From: Novosphingobium decolorationis
GTDB lineage: Bacteria > Pseudomonadota > Alphaproteobacteria > Sphingomonadales > Sphingomonadaceae
Length of the DNA stretch: 64,000 nt
Direction: 5' to 3'
NCBI RefSeq assembly: GCF_018417475.1
Contig: NZ_CP054856.1
Location: forward strand, 4,557,001-4,621,000
Shown one piece after another: positions 18,371-26,310 of the stretch. The notes under the pieces were generated by a model. It saw nothing but the letters and a program-made list of their open reading frames with translations, did no database searches and was not told the DNA's origin. The first letter of the stretch is position 1, and every line of letters begins with the position of its first letter. The position numbers were made by a program, and so were the translations under genes.

Positions 18371-19252
18371 TCAGGCGCTGTCGCTCTCGTCGGTCAGGAC
18401 GGCGATGGCACCTTCGCTGCCGTAGACCCCTTCGAGCTTCACCAGCGCCATGCACAGCGGGATCGTTTTGCCCCGGTTGGTGAGGAAGTGAGTGTGCAGG
18501 CGGACCGGCTCGCCGCCGCGCAGAACGCCTTCGAGCGCTTCGCGAAAGGTGACCTTGTCGGGCAGATCGACCAGGTCGGTGAGGGCGACGCCGATGAGAC
18601 GCTCCTCGGGCAGGTCGAGCATTTCGCAGAAAGGGGCATCGACGCGGTCGATGGTGCCACGCACGGAGACGCGGGCATAGGCCACGCCGCCATGCTTGTT
18701 GAGCGCCTCGATCATGGCTTCCTTGACGTTGGCCTTGAAGTGGCGTTCCACCTCCTGGGTGATGTCGTGGAGGCGGATGGCCAGACGGTCCTCGAGCGGG
18801 AAGGTCTGGAAGCGTAGCCAGGCGTTCTCGACGAAGGGAGAGGGGATGTCGGCCATGTTCGGGTGCCCGTGCACCAGCGTCTGGCGGGCCTGGACTTCGA
18901 GCAGGCTGCCGCTGATGCAGGGCAGGGCCTCGATCAGGCTGGGGCCGATCAGCGTGCCGGGCTGCGACTTGGTCAGGGCGTGGGCATTGCGGTTGGCGTA
19001 GACGACACGCATGTTCTCGTCGCAGGCGATGATGCCGTCGTCGATCCAGTCGGCCAGCGCGAAATTGGCCGATTCGTTGCGCTGGTTGGGGTTCTCGCCC
19101 GGTTCGCTGCCGCCAATCCGGTTCCACAGGTCAATCGGGCAAAGCACGTGCGTCTCGCGCCCGTGGTGGGTGATGAAAACCGGCGAATCGTGTGCTTCAT
19201 CGCGAAACCGCGCGAACTTGCGCACGAACTCGGCCGCTGAGACGTAGCCCAT
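18371..19252 (-). CDS. PAS protein with Phd/YefM-like N-terminal domain
   Basis: A 293-residue protein from the ATG at 19252 (MGYVSAAEFVRKFARF). Residues 1-45 read like a Phd/YefM antitoxin DNA-binding domain: VSAAEF, then DEAHDSPVFITHHGRETHVL, matching the family pattern of a helix, a short loop, then a VxITxxGxxxAVL strand pair. Two PAS domains follow, about residues 60-165 (WIDDGIIACDENMRVVYANR) and 175-290 (ARVSVRGTIDRVDAPFCEML). There is no kinase, GGDEF or other output domain. It may be a one-component regulator that binds DNA through the antitoxin fold. No toxin gene lies next to it. Palindromes at 19403-19451 upstream may be its sites. Confidence 0.8.
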   Translation of the reverse strand: MGYVSAAEFVRKFARFRDEAHDSPVFITHHGRETHVLCPIDLWNRIGGSEPGENPNQRNESANFALADWIDDGIIACDENMRVVYANRNAHALTKSQPGTLIGPSLIEALPCISGSLLEVQARQTLVHGHPNMADIPSPFVENAWLRFQTFPLEDRLAIRLHDITQEVERHFKANVKEAMIEALNKHGGVAYARVSVRGTIDRVDAPFCEMLDLPEERLIGVALTDLVDLPDKVTFREALEGVLRGGEPVRLHTHFLTNRGKTIPLCMALVKLEGVYGSEGAIAVLTDESDSA

Positions 19253-19402
19253 ACCTGGCGTGCCCTCTTTCTCTCTCCAACCCGGCCTTGGCCAGGTCCA
19301 CTGCAACGGGCAGCAGGGGTCTCGTGTGGTCCACGTTCACATGGATCCATGGCCCTGCTGCGTCTCGAACGTTGCGATCCCGAAGGGCAGGGTACGAGCC
19401 AA

Positions 19403-19451
19403 GTGTATAACACTATTTTAAGATTTCGGGCAGCCACTATGATCCATAGTG
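19403..19451. promoter_or_regulatory. Paired palindromes upstream of the Phd-PAS gene
   Basis: GTGTATAACAC (19403-19413) has 4-bp arms around three bases. CACTATGATCCATAGTG (19435-19451) has perfect 7-bp arms around ATC. Both carry a CACTAT element (the first at its right edge). They sit 150-200 bp before the start of the Phd-PAS gene in an AT-rich block. Operators for Phd-type proteins are short palindromes, so autoregulation is a reasonable guess. Confidence 0.45.
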
Positions 19452-19490
19452 AACGTATTGGCCGCCTATGTGCCTCGTCCCAACGCAAAC

Positions 19491-19518
19491 GGGGCGGGCT
19501 GGATGTCCAGCCCGCCCC
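19491..19518 (-). terminator. Hairpin after icd
   Basis: GGGGCGGGCTGGA (19491-19503) and TCCAGCCCGCCCC (19506-19518) form a perfect 13-bp stem with a 2-base gap, 37 bp beyond the icd stop. The T-tract on the minus strand is poor (GTTTGCG), so termination strength is uncertain. Confidence 0.6.
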
Positions 19519-19554
19519 GCGTGTCGGTTCCGATGAAGGAAGCCGGGTTTCGGC

Positions 19555-20784
19555 TTAGCCGAGGCCCTGGGCCTTCATTTCCTTCTCGAGGTTCTCGACG
19601 ATCGCCTCGAAGAACTGCTCGGTGGTCATCCAGCTCTGATCCGGACCGATCAGGAGCGCGAGGTCCTTGGTCATCTTGCCGCTCTCGACAGTCTCGATGC
19701 AGACGCGCTCGAGGGTCTCGGCGAAAGCGACGACGTCCGGGGTGTTGTCGAACTTGCCGCGGTAGGAAAGGCCACGGGTCCAGGCGAAGATCGACGCGAT
19801 CGGGTTGGTCGAAGTGGCCTTGCCCTGCTGGTGCTGGCGGTAGTGACGGGTCACGGTGCCGTGGGCAGCTTCGGCTTCAACGGTCTTGCCGTCGGGCGCC
19901 ATGAGAACCGAGGTCATGAGACCCAGCGAGCCGAAGCCCTGCGCAACCGTGTCCGACTGCACGTCGCCGTCGTAGTTCTTGCAGGCCCAGACGAACTTGC
20001 CCGACCACTTGAGCGCCGAGGCGACCATGTCGTCGATCAGGCGGTGCTCGTAGGTGATGCCGGCTTCCTTGAACTTCTCGGCGAAGCCTTCGGTGTCGAA
20101 CACTTCCTGGAACAGATCCTTGAAGCGGCCGTCGTAGGCCTTCATGATCGTGTTCTTGGTCGACAGGAACACCGGCCACTTGAGGTTGAGGCCGTAGTTG
20201 AACGAGGCGCGCGCGAAGTCGCGGATCGACTCGTCGAGGTTGTACATCGCCATGGCGACGCCCGGAGCCGGGAAGTCAAACACTTCCTTGTCGATGACCT
20301 GGCCGTCTTCGCCTTCGAACACGAGGCGCAGCTTGCCCGGGCCCGGGATCAGCGTGTCGGTGGCGCGGTACTGGTCACCGAAGGCGTGACGGCCGACCAC
20401 GATGGGGTCGGTCCAGCCCGGAACCAGGCGGGGCACGTTGCTGATGACGATCGGCTCGCGGAAGACAACGCCGCCCAGGATGTTGCGGATCGTGCCGTTG
20501 GGCGAACGCCACATCTTCTTGAGGCTGAATTCCTCGACGCGGGCTTCGTCCGGGGTGATCGTGGCGCACTTGACGGCGACACCGTATTCCTTGGTGGCGT
20601 TGGCGGCGTCGACGGTGATCTGGTCGTCGGTCTCGTCACGCTTGGTGACCGAGAGATCGTAGTACTTCAGATCGATGTCGAGGTAGGGAAGGATCAGGCG
20701 TTCGCGGATCCACTCCCAGATGATCTTGGTCATCTCATCGCCGTCCATTTCGACGATGGGGTTAACTACCTTGATTTTTGCCAT
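19555..20784 (-). CDS. icd: NADP-dependent isocitrate dehydrogenase
   Basis: Tricarboxylic acid cycle enzyme converting isocitrate to 2-oxoglutarate and CO2 with NADPH formation. From the ATG at 20784 it is 409 residues, starting [20 protein letters not shown], which is the homodimeric eukaryotic-like (type II) class rather than the E. coli type. Conserved blocks include [12 protein letters not shown] (isocitrate-binding Ser/Asn), [12 protein letters not shown] and [14 protein letters not shown]. An upstream in-frame extension was rejected because similarity begins at this Met. A Fur-like palindrome lies 118 bp upstream. Confidence 0.97.
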   Translation of the reverse strand: MAKIKVVNPIVEMDGDEMTKIIWEWIRERLILPYLDIDLKYYDLSVTKRDETDDQITVDAANATKEYGVAVKCATITPDEARVEEFSLKKMWRSPNGTIRNILGGVVFREPIVISNVPRLVPGWTDPIVVGRHAFGDQYRATDTLIPGPGKLRLVFEGEDGQVIDKEVFDFPAPGVAMAMYNLDESIRDFARASFNYGLNLKWPVFLSTKNTIMKAYDGRFKDLFQEVFDTEGFAEKFKEAGITYEHRLIDDMVASALKWSGKFVWACKNYDGDVQSDTVAQGFGSLGLMTSVLMAPDGKTVEAEAAHGTVTRHYRQHQQGKATSTNPIASIFAWTRGLSYRGKFDNTPDVVAFAETLERVCIETVESGKMTKDLALLIGPDQSWMTTEQFFEAIVENLEKEMKAQGLG

Positions 20785-20901
20785 TCGAGAAAAGCTCCCC
20801 TGGGGTGAAGGTGGGTGAGAATTGGGCCGTCTCTTAGGCAGAGAGCGCCCGTATAGCAAGGCGGGTCTGTCCGGGCGTCCCGGAGCCCCTTGCAAGCTTG
20901 A

Positions 20902-20920
20902 GATAATGATTTGCATTATC
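20902..20920. promoter_or_regulatory. Fur-box-like palindrome
   Basis: GATAATGATTTGCATTATC matches 16 of 19 positions of the classical Fur box and is symmetric outside the centre; the arms extend to AGATAATG/CATTATCT (20901-20921). It lies in the divergent space between icd (start 20784) and the Nudix gene (start 21064) and could control either. Confidence 0.6.
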
Positions 20921-21063
20921 TGATCTGCGCAAAGGCATGGTGAACGGCTACGGCGACCGGGTCTGCATCGATAGCGCCGGGATGCGGGGCGGCGAAGTGG
21001 CGGGAAGGCGGGCGCGGCGCGCGATTGCGCGGGTGCGGCTCTTCAGGCATCGCTGCGCGCACC

Positions 21064-21513
21064 ATGCGAATCCGCCGTGCCGCCCGCTTGCTTGTACTCG
21101 ACGCGCAGTTGCGCGTTTTGCTGCTGCGCTTCGTCTTTCGTGAGGGCGCTTTGCGCGGAGGCGATTTCTGGGCGACGCCGGGGGGCGGGCTCGAGCCGGG
21201 CGAGGACTTCGCGCAGGCGGCCATGCGCGAACTGTTCGAGGAGACCGGCCTTGCGATGCCCGATCCCGGGCGCGAGGTGGCGCGGCGCACGGTGCGCTTC
21301 GTCATGCCCACGGGCGAGCCGGTGCAAAGCGAAGAGCGCTACTTCCTGGTGCGCCACGACGGTGCGGCGCTGTCGGCGCTCCATCGCACCGCGCTGGAGC
21401 AGGGCGCCATAGCCGGGCACCGCTGGTGTCCTCGTGCCGAACTGGAGCGGCTGGACGAACAGGTCTGGCCCGAGGACCTTGCGGCCATGCTCGTCGATGC
21501 CGGAGTGTGGTGA
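21064..21513 (+). CDS. Nudix hydrolase
   Basis: A 149-residue protein from the ATG at 21064 (MRIRRAARLLVLD). The Nudix box is complete: GGLEPGEDFAQAAMRELFEE followed by TGL fits GX5EX7REUXEEXGU, giving the Mg-binding glutamates. Such enzymes cleave nucleoside diphosphates linked to other groups; the substrate here is unknown. It is divergent from icd and ends just before the tRNA-Val terminator on the opposite strand. A longer upstream start is possible but would add low-complexity Arg-rich sequence. Confidence 0.9.
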   Translation: MRIRRAARLLVLDAQLRVLLLRFVFREGALRGGDFWATPGGGLEPGEDFAQAAMRELFEETGLAMPDPGREVARRTVRFVMPTGEPVQSEERYFLVRHDGAALSALHRTALEQGAIAGHRWCPRAELERLDEQVWPEDLAAMLVDAGVW

Positions 21514-21541
21514 GCGGGGAAGAGCGCGCAAAGCCCCAAAC

Positions 21542-21576
21542 AAAAACCCCGCCTGGCTTTTCAGCCGGCGGGGTCT
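21542..21576 (-). terminator. Terminator for tRNA-Val
   Basis: CCCCGCCTGGCT (21547-21558) pairs with AGCCGGCGGGG (21563-21573), and AAAAA at 21542-21546 supplies the T-run on the minus strand. It lies 8 bp after the tRNA 3' end. Confidence 0.8.
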
Positions 21577-21583
21577 TGCGGAA

Positions 21584-21658
21584 TGGTGGGCGTAGCAAGG
21601 ATTGAACTTGCGACCCCTACGATGTCAACATAGTGCTCTACCACTGAGCTATACGCCC
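21584..21658 (-). tRNA. tRNA-Val (GAC anticodon)
   Basis: On the minus strand the 75-nt sequence folds into a cloverleaf: acceptor GGGCGTA/TACGCCC, D-arm GCTC-AGTGGTA-GAGC, anticodon arm CTATG-TTGACAT-CGTAG with anticodon GAC, and T-arm GCAAG-TTCAATC-CTTGC. The terminal CCA is encoded (ACCA at 21587-21584). It reads GUC and, by wobble, GUU valine codons. Confidence 0.96.
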
Positions 21659-21704
21659 ATTCCATTCGAGCGTTCCGAGAAGTTGTCCCCCTCGGTGGAG
21701 AGGC

Positions 21705-21733
21705 CCTCTAAAGGGGCTTCCGATTCTTGGCAA
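21705..21733 (-). promoter_or_regulatory. Promoter for tRNA-Val
   Basis: On the minus strand TTGCCA (21733-21728), a 17-bp spacer and TAGAGG (21710-21705) lie about 50 bp before the tRNA 5' end. This fits a housekeeping sigma promoter with a weak -10. Confidence 0.5.
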
Positions 21734-21756
21734 GGGCTTTTTTCAGAAAAATGTAA

Positions 21757-22131
21757 TCAGATCTGCGCGTGCTCGCTCAAACCGAACATTCGCTGCACTT
21801 CCAAGACGATATCGCGCAGGTGGAAGGGCTTGGAGAGGACCTTGGCCTGGGGCGCCTCGCGGCTCGCGCGCAGCGATACGGCGGCAAAACCGGTAATGAA
21901 CATGACCTTGGTGGCGGGCGCGATCTTGGCGCAGCGCTGGGCCAACTCGATGCCGTCCATCTCGGGCATGACGATGTCTGAGAGGAGCAGGTCGAAGCTG
22001 TCGCTTTCGAGGTGGGGCAGCGCTTGCGTGCCTCGGTCGACCGCGACGACGTCGTACCCGGCATTTTCCAGCGCGCGTGCAAGGTAGGTGCGCATGGCCT
22101 GATCGTCTTCGGCTAGGAGGATGCGGATCAT
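21757..22131 (-). CDS. cpdR: Cell-cycle response regulator CpdR
   Basis: A single-domain receiver of 124 residues from the ATG at 22131 (MIRILLAEDDQAMRTYLARA). The acidic pocket is E8-D9-D10, the phospho-acceptor is D52 in LLSDIVMPEMDG, and the conserved Lys is K101 in LSKPF. Sequence and length match CpdR, which in Caulobacter, when unphosphorylated, directs ClpXP to CtrA and other substrates; the ChpT phosphorelay inactivates it. It stands alone, divergent from the amidohydrolase gene. Longer upstream starts are not supported. Confidence 0.92.
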   Translation of the reverse strand: MIRILLAEDDQAMRTYLARALENAGYDVVAVDRGTQALPHLESDSFDLLLSDIVMPEMDGIELAQRCAKIAPATKVMFITGFAAVSLRASREAPQAKVLSKPFHLRDIVLEVQRMFGLSEHAQI

Positions 22132-22426
22132 CTCTTGTTTTATTCCAACCTGGTGTTCGTGTGCGACCGCGAGGCGGTGTCTTGTGAAGCGGCCTCCCGA
22201 TCCGATGTAATCGGACCAACCGCTCCAGATTATGGCTTCCCGCATATTCGGAATCATCAGGTGAATCCATCAAGCGGAAAAAATGCTCTGGGCGACTCGC
22301 CATAGCGCGGTTGGGGTTAAATTTCTTGCCCGGAATGGACCTCGGGCCCTGTCGGGGGAGGGCCTGTCCTGCAGGCCGTGCGACGGGGCTTTGACAGGGG
22401 CGCGGGAACGGGGCAGCGTTCGCCGC

Positions 22427-23428
22427 ATGTCGCCTGTCCCCCATTCACCAGATTCGCCCTCCGGCCCGGATGCGCCGTCCCTCGCGCTTTCGGGAGGCAA
22501 TGTGCCGGGGCATGCCGGGCGCCAGCCTGCCTACACGCTCCACGGCGGCGGTGCGGGGGAGATGCCGATCCTCTTGGCCGTGCCGCACGCGGGCAGGGCC
22601 TATCCCGAGGCGCTGCTGGGGGACCTGCGCGAAGCGGGGCAGGCCAGTGTGCGGCTGGAGGATCGCTTCGTCGATATTCTTGCGCGCGGCGTGGCCGAGG
22701 CAACCGGCGTCGACTTGCTCCTGGCCCACGCGCCGCGGGCGATGATCGATCTCAACCGCGCGCCCGAGGATGTCGACTGGGGCATGGTCGAACGCATGCC
22801 CGGCGAAAGGGTAGCGGGCGCATCGCGTGGAGTGCTTTCGCCGCGGGCGCGCAGTGGTCTTGGTCTCATTCCCCGGCGTCTGCCCGGTATTGGTGAATTG
22901 TGGCGCCGTTCGCTGCGCCGCGAGGAAGTCGAGGCCCGGATCGCGCAGGTCCATGCGCCCTACCACGCCGCGCTCGCGCAGCGTCTGGCGGAAATTCGCG
23001 CGCGCTGGGGCGTGGCGCTGCTGGTCGATCTGCATTCGATGCCGCCGCTCCAGGCCCGGCCCGGCCAGACCAGCGCCGAGATCGTGATCGGGGATCGCTT
23101 CGGGGCGAGTTGCCATGGCGCGGTCATCGCCGCGACCTTTGCCCATTTTGCCCGTTGCGGGCGCGCTGCAGCGCATAATCGGCCCTATGCCGGTGGCTAT
23201 GTCCTCGACCGTCATGCTGCGCCCCGTCGCGGCATTCACGCGCTCCAGGTCGAGATTGACCGGACGTGCTATCTCGATGCGCAGATGCGCACGCCGAGCG
23301 CGGGCGTGGACGTTCTGGTGGAGCAGCTTGCAGGCCTGGTGCGGGTCCAGGCTGCGGCGGTCATGGAGCTGGCGCGCCCGCGCGGGGCTGAGGAGGGCGG
23401 CGAGGATTGGCCGCTCGCCGCGCAGTAG
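22427..23428 (+). CDS. N-formylglutamate amidohydrolase family protein
   Basis: The assigned start (ATG 22427) gives 333 residues. The first ~45 are Pro/Gly/Ser-rich and poorly conserved in character, so translation could begin later. The family domain starts near ILLAVPHAGRAYP and includes LEDRFVDILA, ARAMIDLNRAPEDVDW-type sequence, VALLVDLHSMPP and HALQVEIDR. The metal-binding pattern resembles other N-formylglutamate amidohydrolase (HutG-like) proteins. The true substrate is uncertain, as no histidine-degradation genes are nearby. Confidence 0.85.
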   Translation: MSPVPHSPDSPSGPDAPSLALSGGNVPGHAGRQPAYTLHGGGAGEMPILLAVPHAGRAYPEALLGDLREAGQASVRLEDRFVDILARGVAEATGVDLLLAHAPRAMIDLNRAPEDVDWGMVERMPGERVAGASRGVLSPRARSGLGLIPRRLPGIGELWRRSLRREEVEARIAQVHAPYHAALAQRLAEIRARWGVALLVDLHSMPPLQARPGQTSAEIVIGDRFGASCHGAVIAATFAHFARCGRAAAHNRPYAGGYVLDRHAAPRRGIHALQVEIDRTCYLDAQMRTPSAGVDVLVEQLAGLVRVQAAAVMELARPRGAEEGGEDWPLAAQ

Positions 23429-23463
23429 CCAAACGAGGTCTGGCGCCTCGCGCAGGCAGACCT

Positions 23464-23567
23464 AAAAAAACCACCCCGCGCGACGCGCGAGGTGGCCAAG
23501 GTTCAGGGAGGAGGTGCACATCGAGTGCACCAGCCGATCGGGCCATGAGGGTAGCGCCGATCAGGCT
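23464..23567 (-). ncRNA. Probable suhB/MmgR (alpha-r8) type small RNA
   Basis: The minus strand has a compact transcription unit. A promoter (23574-23601) is followed by a first hairpin with AGCC-GATCGG pairing CCGATC-GGCT (within 23529-23565), then a second hairpin GGTGCA/TGCACC (23513-23532). Next is a single-stranded CTCCTCCCTGAACCTT, and finally a terminator stem CCACC-GCGC/GCGC-GGTGG with seven Ts (23464-23495). The pyrimidine-rich CUCCUCCCU segment upstream of the terminator is the hallmark I recall for the suhB/MmgR (alpha-r8) family and would pair with Shine-Dalgarno sequences, probably with Hfq. The family name is from memory; the architecture is seen directly. Confidence 0.7.
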
Positions 23568-23573
23568 GGCTCC

Positions 23574-23601
23574 AACATAGCGAACCTTGTGCCGAGTTCA
23601 A
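23574..23601 (-). promoter_or_regulatory. Promoter of the small RNA
   Basis: On the minus strand TTGAAC (23601-23596), a 16-bp spacer and TATGTT (23579-23574) precede the first hairpin by about 10 nt. This is one of the better matches to a sigma-70-type promoter in the window. Confidence 0.55.
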
Positions 23602-23716
23602 GCGATTCTTCCACGCAAAAATTGCGCATCATGTCCAGTTAAAAAATCACGTGGTCGGATTATCAAATCCAATTGTGACATTTTTGTCATGAAGGGTTCG
23701 GTAACCTTCAAAAGCA

Positions 23717-23760
23717 GCGGCCCGGGCGGACTTCGCGTCTGCGTCGTCCACCCGGGCCGC
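23717..23760 (-). terminator. Possible terminator after sapC
   Basis: GCGGCCCGGG (23717-23726) and CCCGGGCCGC (23751-23760) are perfect 10-bp arms around a 24-nt loop. On the minus strand TGCTTTTG follows the stem. It is 73 bp beyond the sapC stop; the short U-run makes efficiency uncertain. Confidence 0.5.
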
Positions 23761-23832
23761 GGGTATTTCCGGTCGGGCGCGAGGCCCTAGAGGGGTGCCT
23801 GGGATCCGGCGTGCCGGGTCAGGGCGCCCCGG

Positions 23833-24618
23833 TCAGGCGTTCGCGGCGGGAGCCTGCGCGGGGGCCTGCGGGCCCTTGCCCTGCTGCATCTGGCGGCCGA
23901 AGATGTCGCGCACCAGGTCGAGCGAGAAGAGGTGGGCGTAGATCAGCGCGAGGAGGCCATTCTGGTTCCACTGGCGCAGGATGTCGCCACGCACTTCGCG
24001 CAGCTTGTTCTCGTCGACCATCTTGAAGCCGCGGTAGTTGAAGGGCTGGCCGCCGCCGATGTCGATGTTGAGCTCACCGTCCATGAGCAGGTCGTGCTTC
24101 TTGAGCTCGGCCATGAAGTTGCCGGTCTTCGAACCCGCCATCTCGAAGTTCTCGCAGAACTTGAGCATGTTCTTGGTGGTGTCGGTCGGTTGGCCGTCGG
24201 CGAACAGGGCCTCGCCTTCCTCGATCTCGCCGATCAGGTCGCTGCTGGGGTCCACGCAAAGCGAAAGCTCTTCGCTGTCCGGACGCAGGCGCGCGAGCAT
24301 GAAGGGGTAGCGACGCGCGTAAGCGGGGATGTAGACCGGGTTGGGAACCGTGCCGTCGTCCTCGACGAAGACGTTGACGCCCTCGTTCATGCCCATCAGC
24401 GCGAGCGGGATCGGCTGGTCGGAGCCGGTGAAGATGATCGGGAAGTGGCGCTGCGCCTGCGGGAACTCTTCGACGGTCAGGGGAATCGAGTTTACCCCGG
24501 CCAGCCAGGTCGCCTTGTCGGTCGAACGCGTCTTCCAGCTTGCGTGCTGCTGCGAATTGAGCGGCACCAGATCCTTGTAGAACAAGGGAAGGGATGGATT
24601 CTGTGGCGCAGTGGCCAT
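23833..24618 (-). CDS. SapC family protein
   Basis: A 261-residue protein of the SapC family. The N-terminus reads LPLFYKDLVPLNSQQHASWK, followed by HFPIIFTGSDQPIPLALMGM and VYIPAYARRYPFML, typical of the domain. Members were named after an S-layer-associated protein in Campylobacter, but in sphingomonads and Caulobacter relatives they occur near TonB receptors and tryptophan-halogenase-like genes, with unknown function. Here no such neighbour is present. No signal peptide is seen. The Ala/Pro/Gln-rich last ~15 residues are a flexible tail. Confidence 0.9.
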   Translation of the reverse strand: MATAPQNPSLPLFYKDLVPLNSQQHASWKTRSTDKATWLAGVNSIPLTVEEFPQAQRHFPIIFTGSDQPIPLALMGMNEGVNVFVEDDGTVPNPVYIPAYARRYPFMLARLRPDSEELSLCVDPSSDLIGEIEEGEALFADGQPTDTTKNMLKFCENFEMAGSKTGNFMAELKKHDLLMDGELNIDIGGGQPFNYRGFKMVDENKLREVRGDILRQWNQNGLLALIYAHLFSLDLVRDIFGRQMQQGKGPQAPAQAPAANA

Positions 24619-24724
24619 TGCAATACTCTCCGCGATCGAGGTTTCAAAAAAGATCAGCGCGTGGCTTTAGTGGCTTGATTGCGGCCGTGCAAGCCGAGGG
24701 TTCCCGCCACTAGGGGACTTCTAC

Positions 24725-26161
24725 TCAGTTCATCAACTTACCCGGGTTGAGGAGACCTTGCGGATCGAGCGCGGACTTGACTGCGCGCAGCAGCCCGAGT
24801 GCCACCGGGTCGGCCAGCCGGGCCAGTTCGTCGCGCTTGAGCTGGCCGATCCCGTGCTCGGCCGAAATCGAACCGTGCCACTGCGTGACCAGATCATGGA
24901 CGCGCGCGCTGATGGCCTTGGCCTCACCCGCATACCAGGTGGCGGGATCGACGCCTTGGGGGGCAATCATGTGGAAGTGGACATTGCCATCGCCCAGGTG
25001 CCCGAAGGCGACCGCGCGTGTGCCGGGCCATTCGGCTTCGAGCTGGGGGCTGACCGTTTCGATGAAGCGGGGCATGTCCGCCACGGGCACCGAGATGTCG
25101 TGCTGGACGGCGGGCCCCTGGGCCCGCTCGGCGGGCGAGACGGATTCGCGCAAGGTCCAGAACGCCTCGGCCTGGGCCTCGCTGGCCGCGATCGTGGCAT
25201 CAAGGACCACCCCGTCCTCGAGCGCGCACGCCAGCGCGGCTTCGCACTGGTCGCGCAAGTCCGTATCCGATCCTGCGGGCGCATCGCGCGCCGCGACCGC
25301 TTCGATGAGCACATGCCAGGGCGCGCGCGTGGCCAATGGCGCGCGGGCCTCGGGAAGGTATTCGAGCACGTGGTCGAGGCAGGGCTGGGGCAGCACCTCA
25401 AAACCCTCGACCGCACCCGGGAGCGTCTCCTCGCAGCGATGGAGAAGTTGGCGCGCGGCACCCAGCGAGGGAGCCGCCGCCCAGATCACCACCCGCTCAC
25501 CGATGGCGGGCGCAAGCTGCAGTGTTGCCGCCGTGACGATACCCAGCGTGCCTTCCGCGCCGATGAATAGCTGCTTGAGGTCGAAACCGCGGTTGTCCTT
25601 GCGCAGCGGCGTCAGCGCCGAATAGACCTCGCCGCTGGCCAGCACCGCCTCGATCCCCAGCACCATGGCGCGCATCGAGCCATGGCGCAGCACTTGCGTG
25701 CCGCCGGCGTTGGTCGAGATGAGCCCGCCTACGGTGGCCGAGCCCTTGCCGCCCAGTGTCAGGGGAAAGCGCAAGCCTAGTGCCTCGGCGGCTTCGTGCA
25801 GGCTCTGGAGCACGACACCCGCTCCGCAGGTAACCCGTTGCTCGGCGACGTCGATAGCGCCCATCGTGTTCATCCGGCGCAGCGAGACGAGGAGCTGTTT
25901 CCCATCGGGGGAGGGGGTGGCGCCCCCCGACATGCCGCTGTTGCCGCCCTGGGGGACGAGCGCCACGCGATGCGCTGCGCACAGCTTCACGAGCGCGCTC
26001 AGCTGGGCTGTGTCAGCCGGCGAGGCGAGGGCAAGGCAGGCGCCGTGAAAGCGGCCGCGCCAGTCGGTCGTCCAGGGCGCGGTCAGGTCTGCATCGCGGG
26101 TCAGGCCGCGCGGGCCAAGCAGGGCGTCGGCCTCGGCGAGGAAGGTGTCGAAGGTGCTCAT
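24725..26161 (-). CDS. FAD-linked D-2-hydroxyacid dehydrogenase (D-2-hydroxyglutarate dehydrogenase-like)
   Basis: A 478-residue flavoprotein of the vanillyl-alcohol-oxidase fold. The FAD-binding part holds ALVPQGGNSGMSGGA, LRFPLTLGGKGSATVGGLIS and AEGTLGIVTAATLQL. The C-terminal half has AFGHLGDGNVHFHM and SAEHGIGQLKRD, the metal and substrate binding motifs of D-lactate/D-2-hydroxyglutarate dehydrogenases. It probably oxidises D-2-hydroxyglutarate or D-lactate and passes electrons to a quinone or ETF. It is a single gene, divergent from an exported protein gene with a ~150-bp gap. Confidence 0.9.
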   Translation of the reverse strand: MSTFDTFLAEADALLGPRGLTRDADLTAPWTTDWRGRFHGACLALASPADTAQLSALVKLCAAHRVALVPQGGNSGMSGGATPSPDGKQLLVSLRRMNTMGAIDVAEQRVTCGAGVVLQSLHEAAEALGLRFPLTLGGKGSATVGGLISTNAGGTQVLRHGSMRAMVLGIEAVLASGEVYSALTPLRKDNRGFDLKQLFIGAEGTLGIVTAATLQLAPAIGERVVIWAAAPSLGAARQLLHRCEETLPGAVEGFEVLPQPCLDHVLEYLPEARAPLATRAPWHVLIEAVAARDAPAGSDTDLRDQCEAALACALEDGVVLDATIAASEAQAEAFWTLRESVSPAERAQGPAVQHDISVPVADMPRFIETVSPQLEAEWPGTRAVAFGHLGDGNVHFHMIAPQGVDPATWYAGEAKAISARVHDLVTQWHGSISAEHGIGQLKRDELARLADPVALGLLRAVKSALDPQGLLNPGKLMN

Positions 26162-26310
26162 CTGCGCGGGTCTATGGCACAGCCCCCTGGCACTTTCATC
26201 CCTTCTTGCAGGAGCGCGCGGTTCGCGGGCGCAAGGTTCAGCAGGCGTTCAAGCTGTTGCGCTAGGGGTCGGCTTGCGGCATCACCGTGCGTCGGGGAAA
26301 TGGGTCTGCA

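Larger units (their letters stand above)
19253..19554. other. 302-bp intergenic region between the Phd-PAS gene and icd
   Basis: It contains no gene I can support. From the PAS gene outward: a GC-rich leader of ~145 bp, a short AT-rich block (19397-19450) with two palindromes, then the icd terminator hairpin (19491-19518). Confidence 0.6.
23429..23832. other. 404-bp intergenic region containing a small RNA
   Basis: No protein gene is supported. It contains, on the minus strand, a promoter and ~104-nt small RNA (23464-23601), an AT-rich stretch (23610-23710) and a hairpin (23717-23760) beyond the sapC stop. Confidence 0.7.

Noticed and set aside
20937..21143. 68-residue open frame before the Nudix gene
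   Set aside because: Overlaps the Nudix gene in a different frame and looks Arg-rich and random.
21584..21658. tRNA-Val as an integration site with att duplication
   Set aside because: No integrase gene and no repeated tRNA 3' fragment seen nearby.
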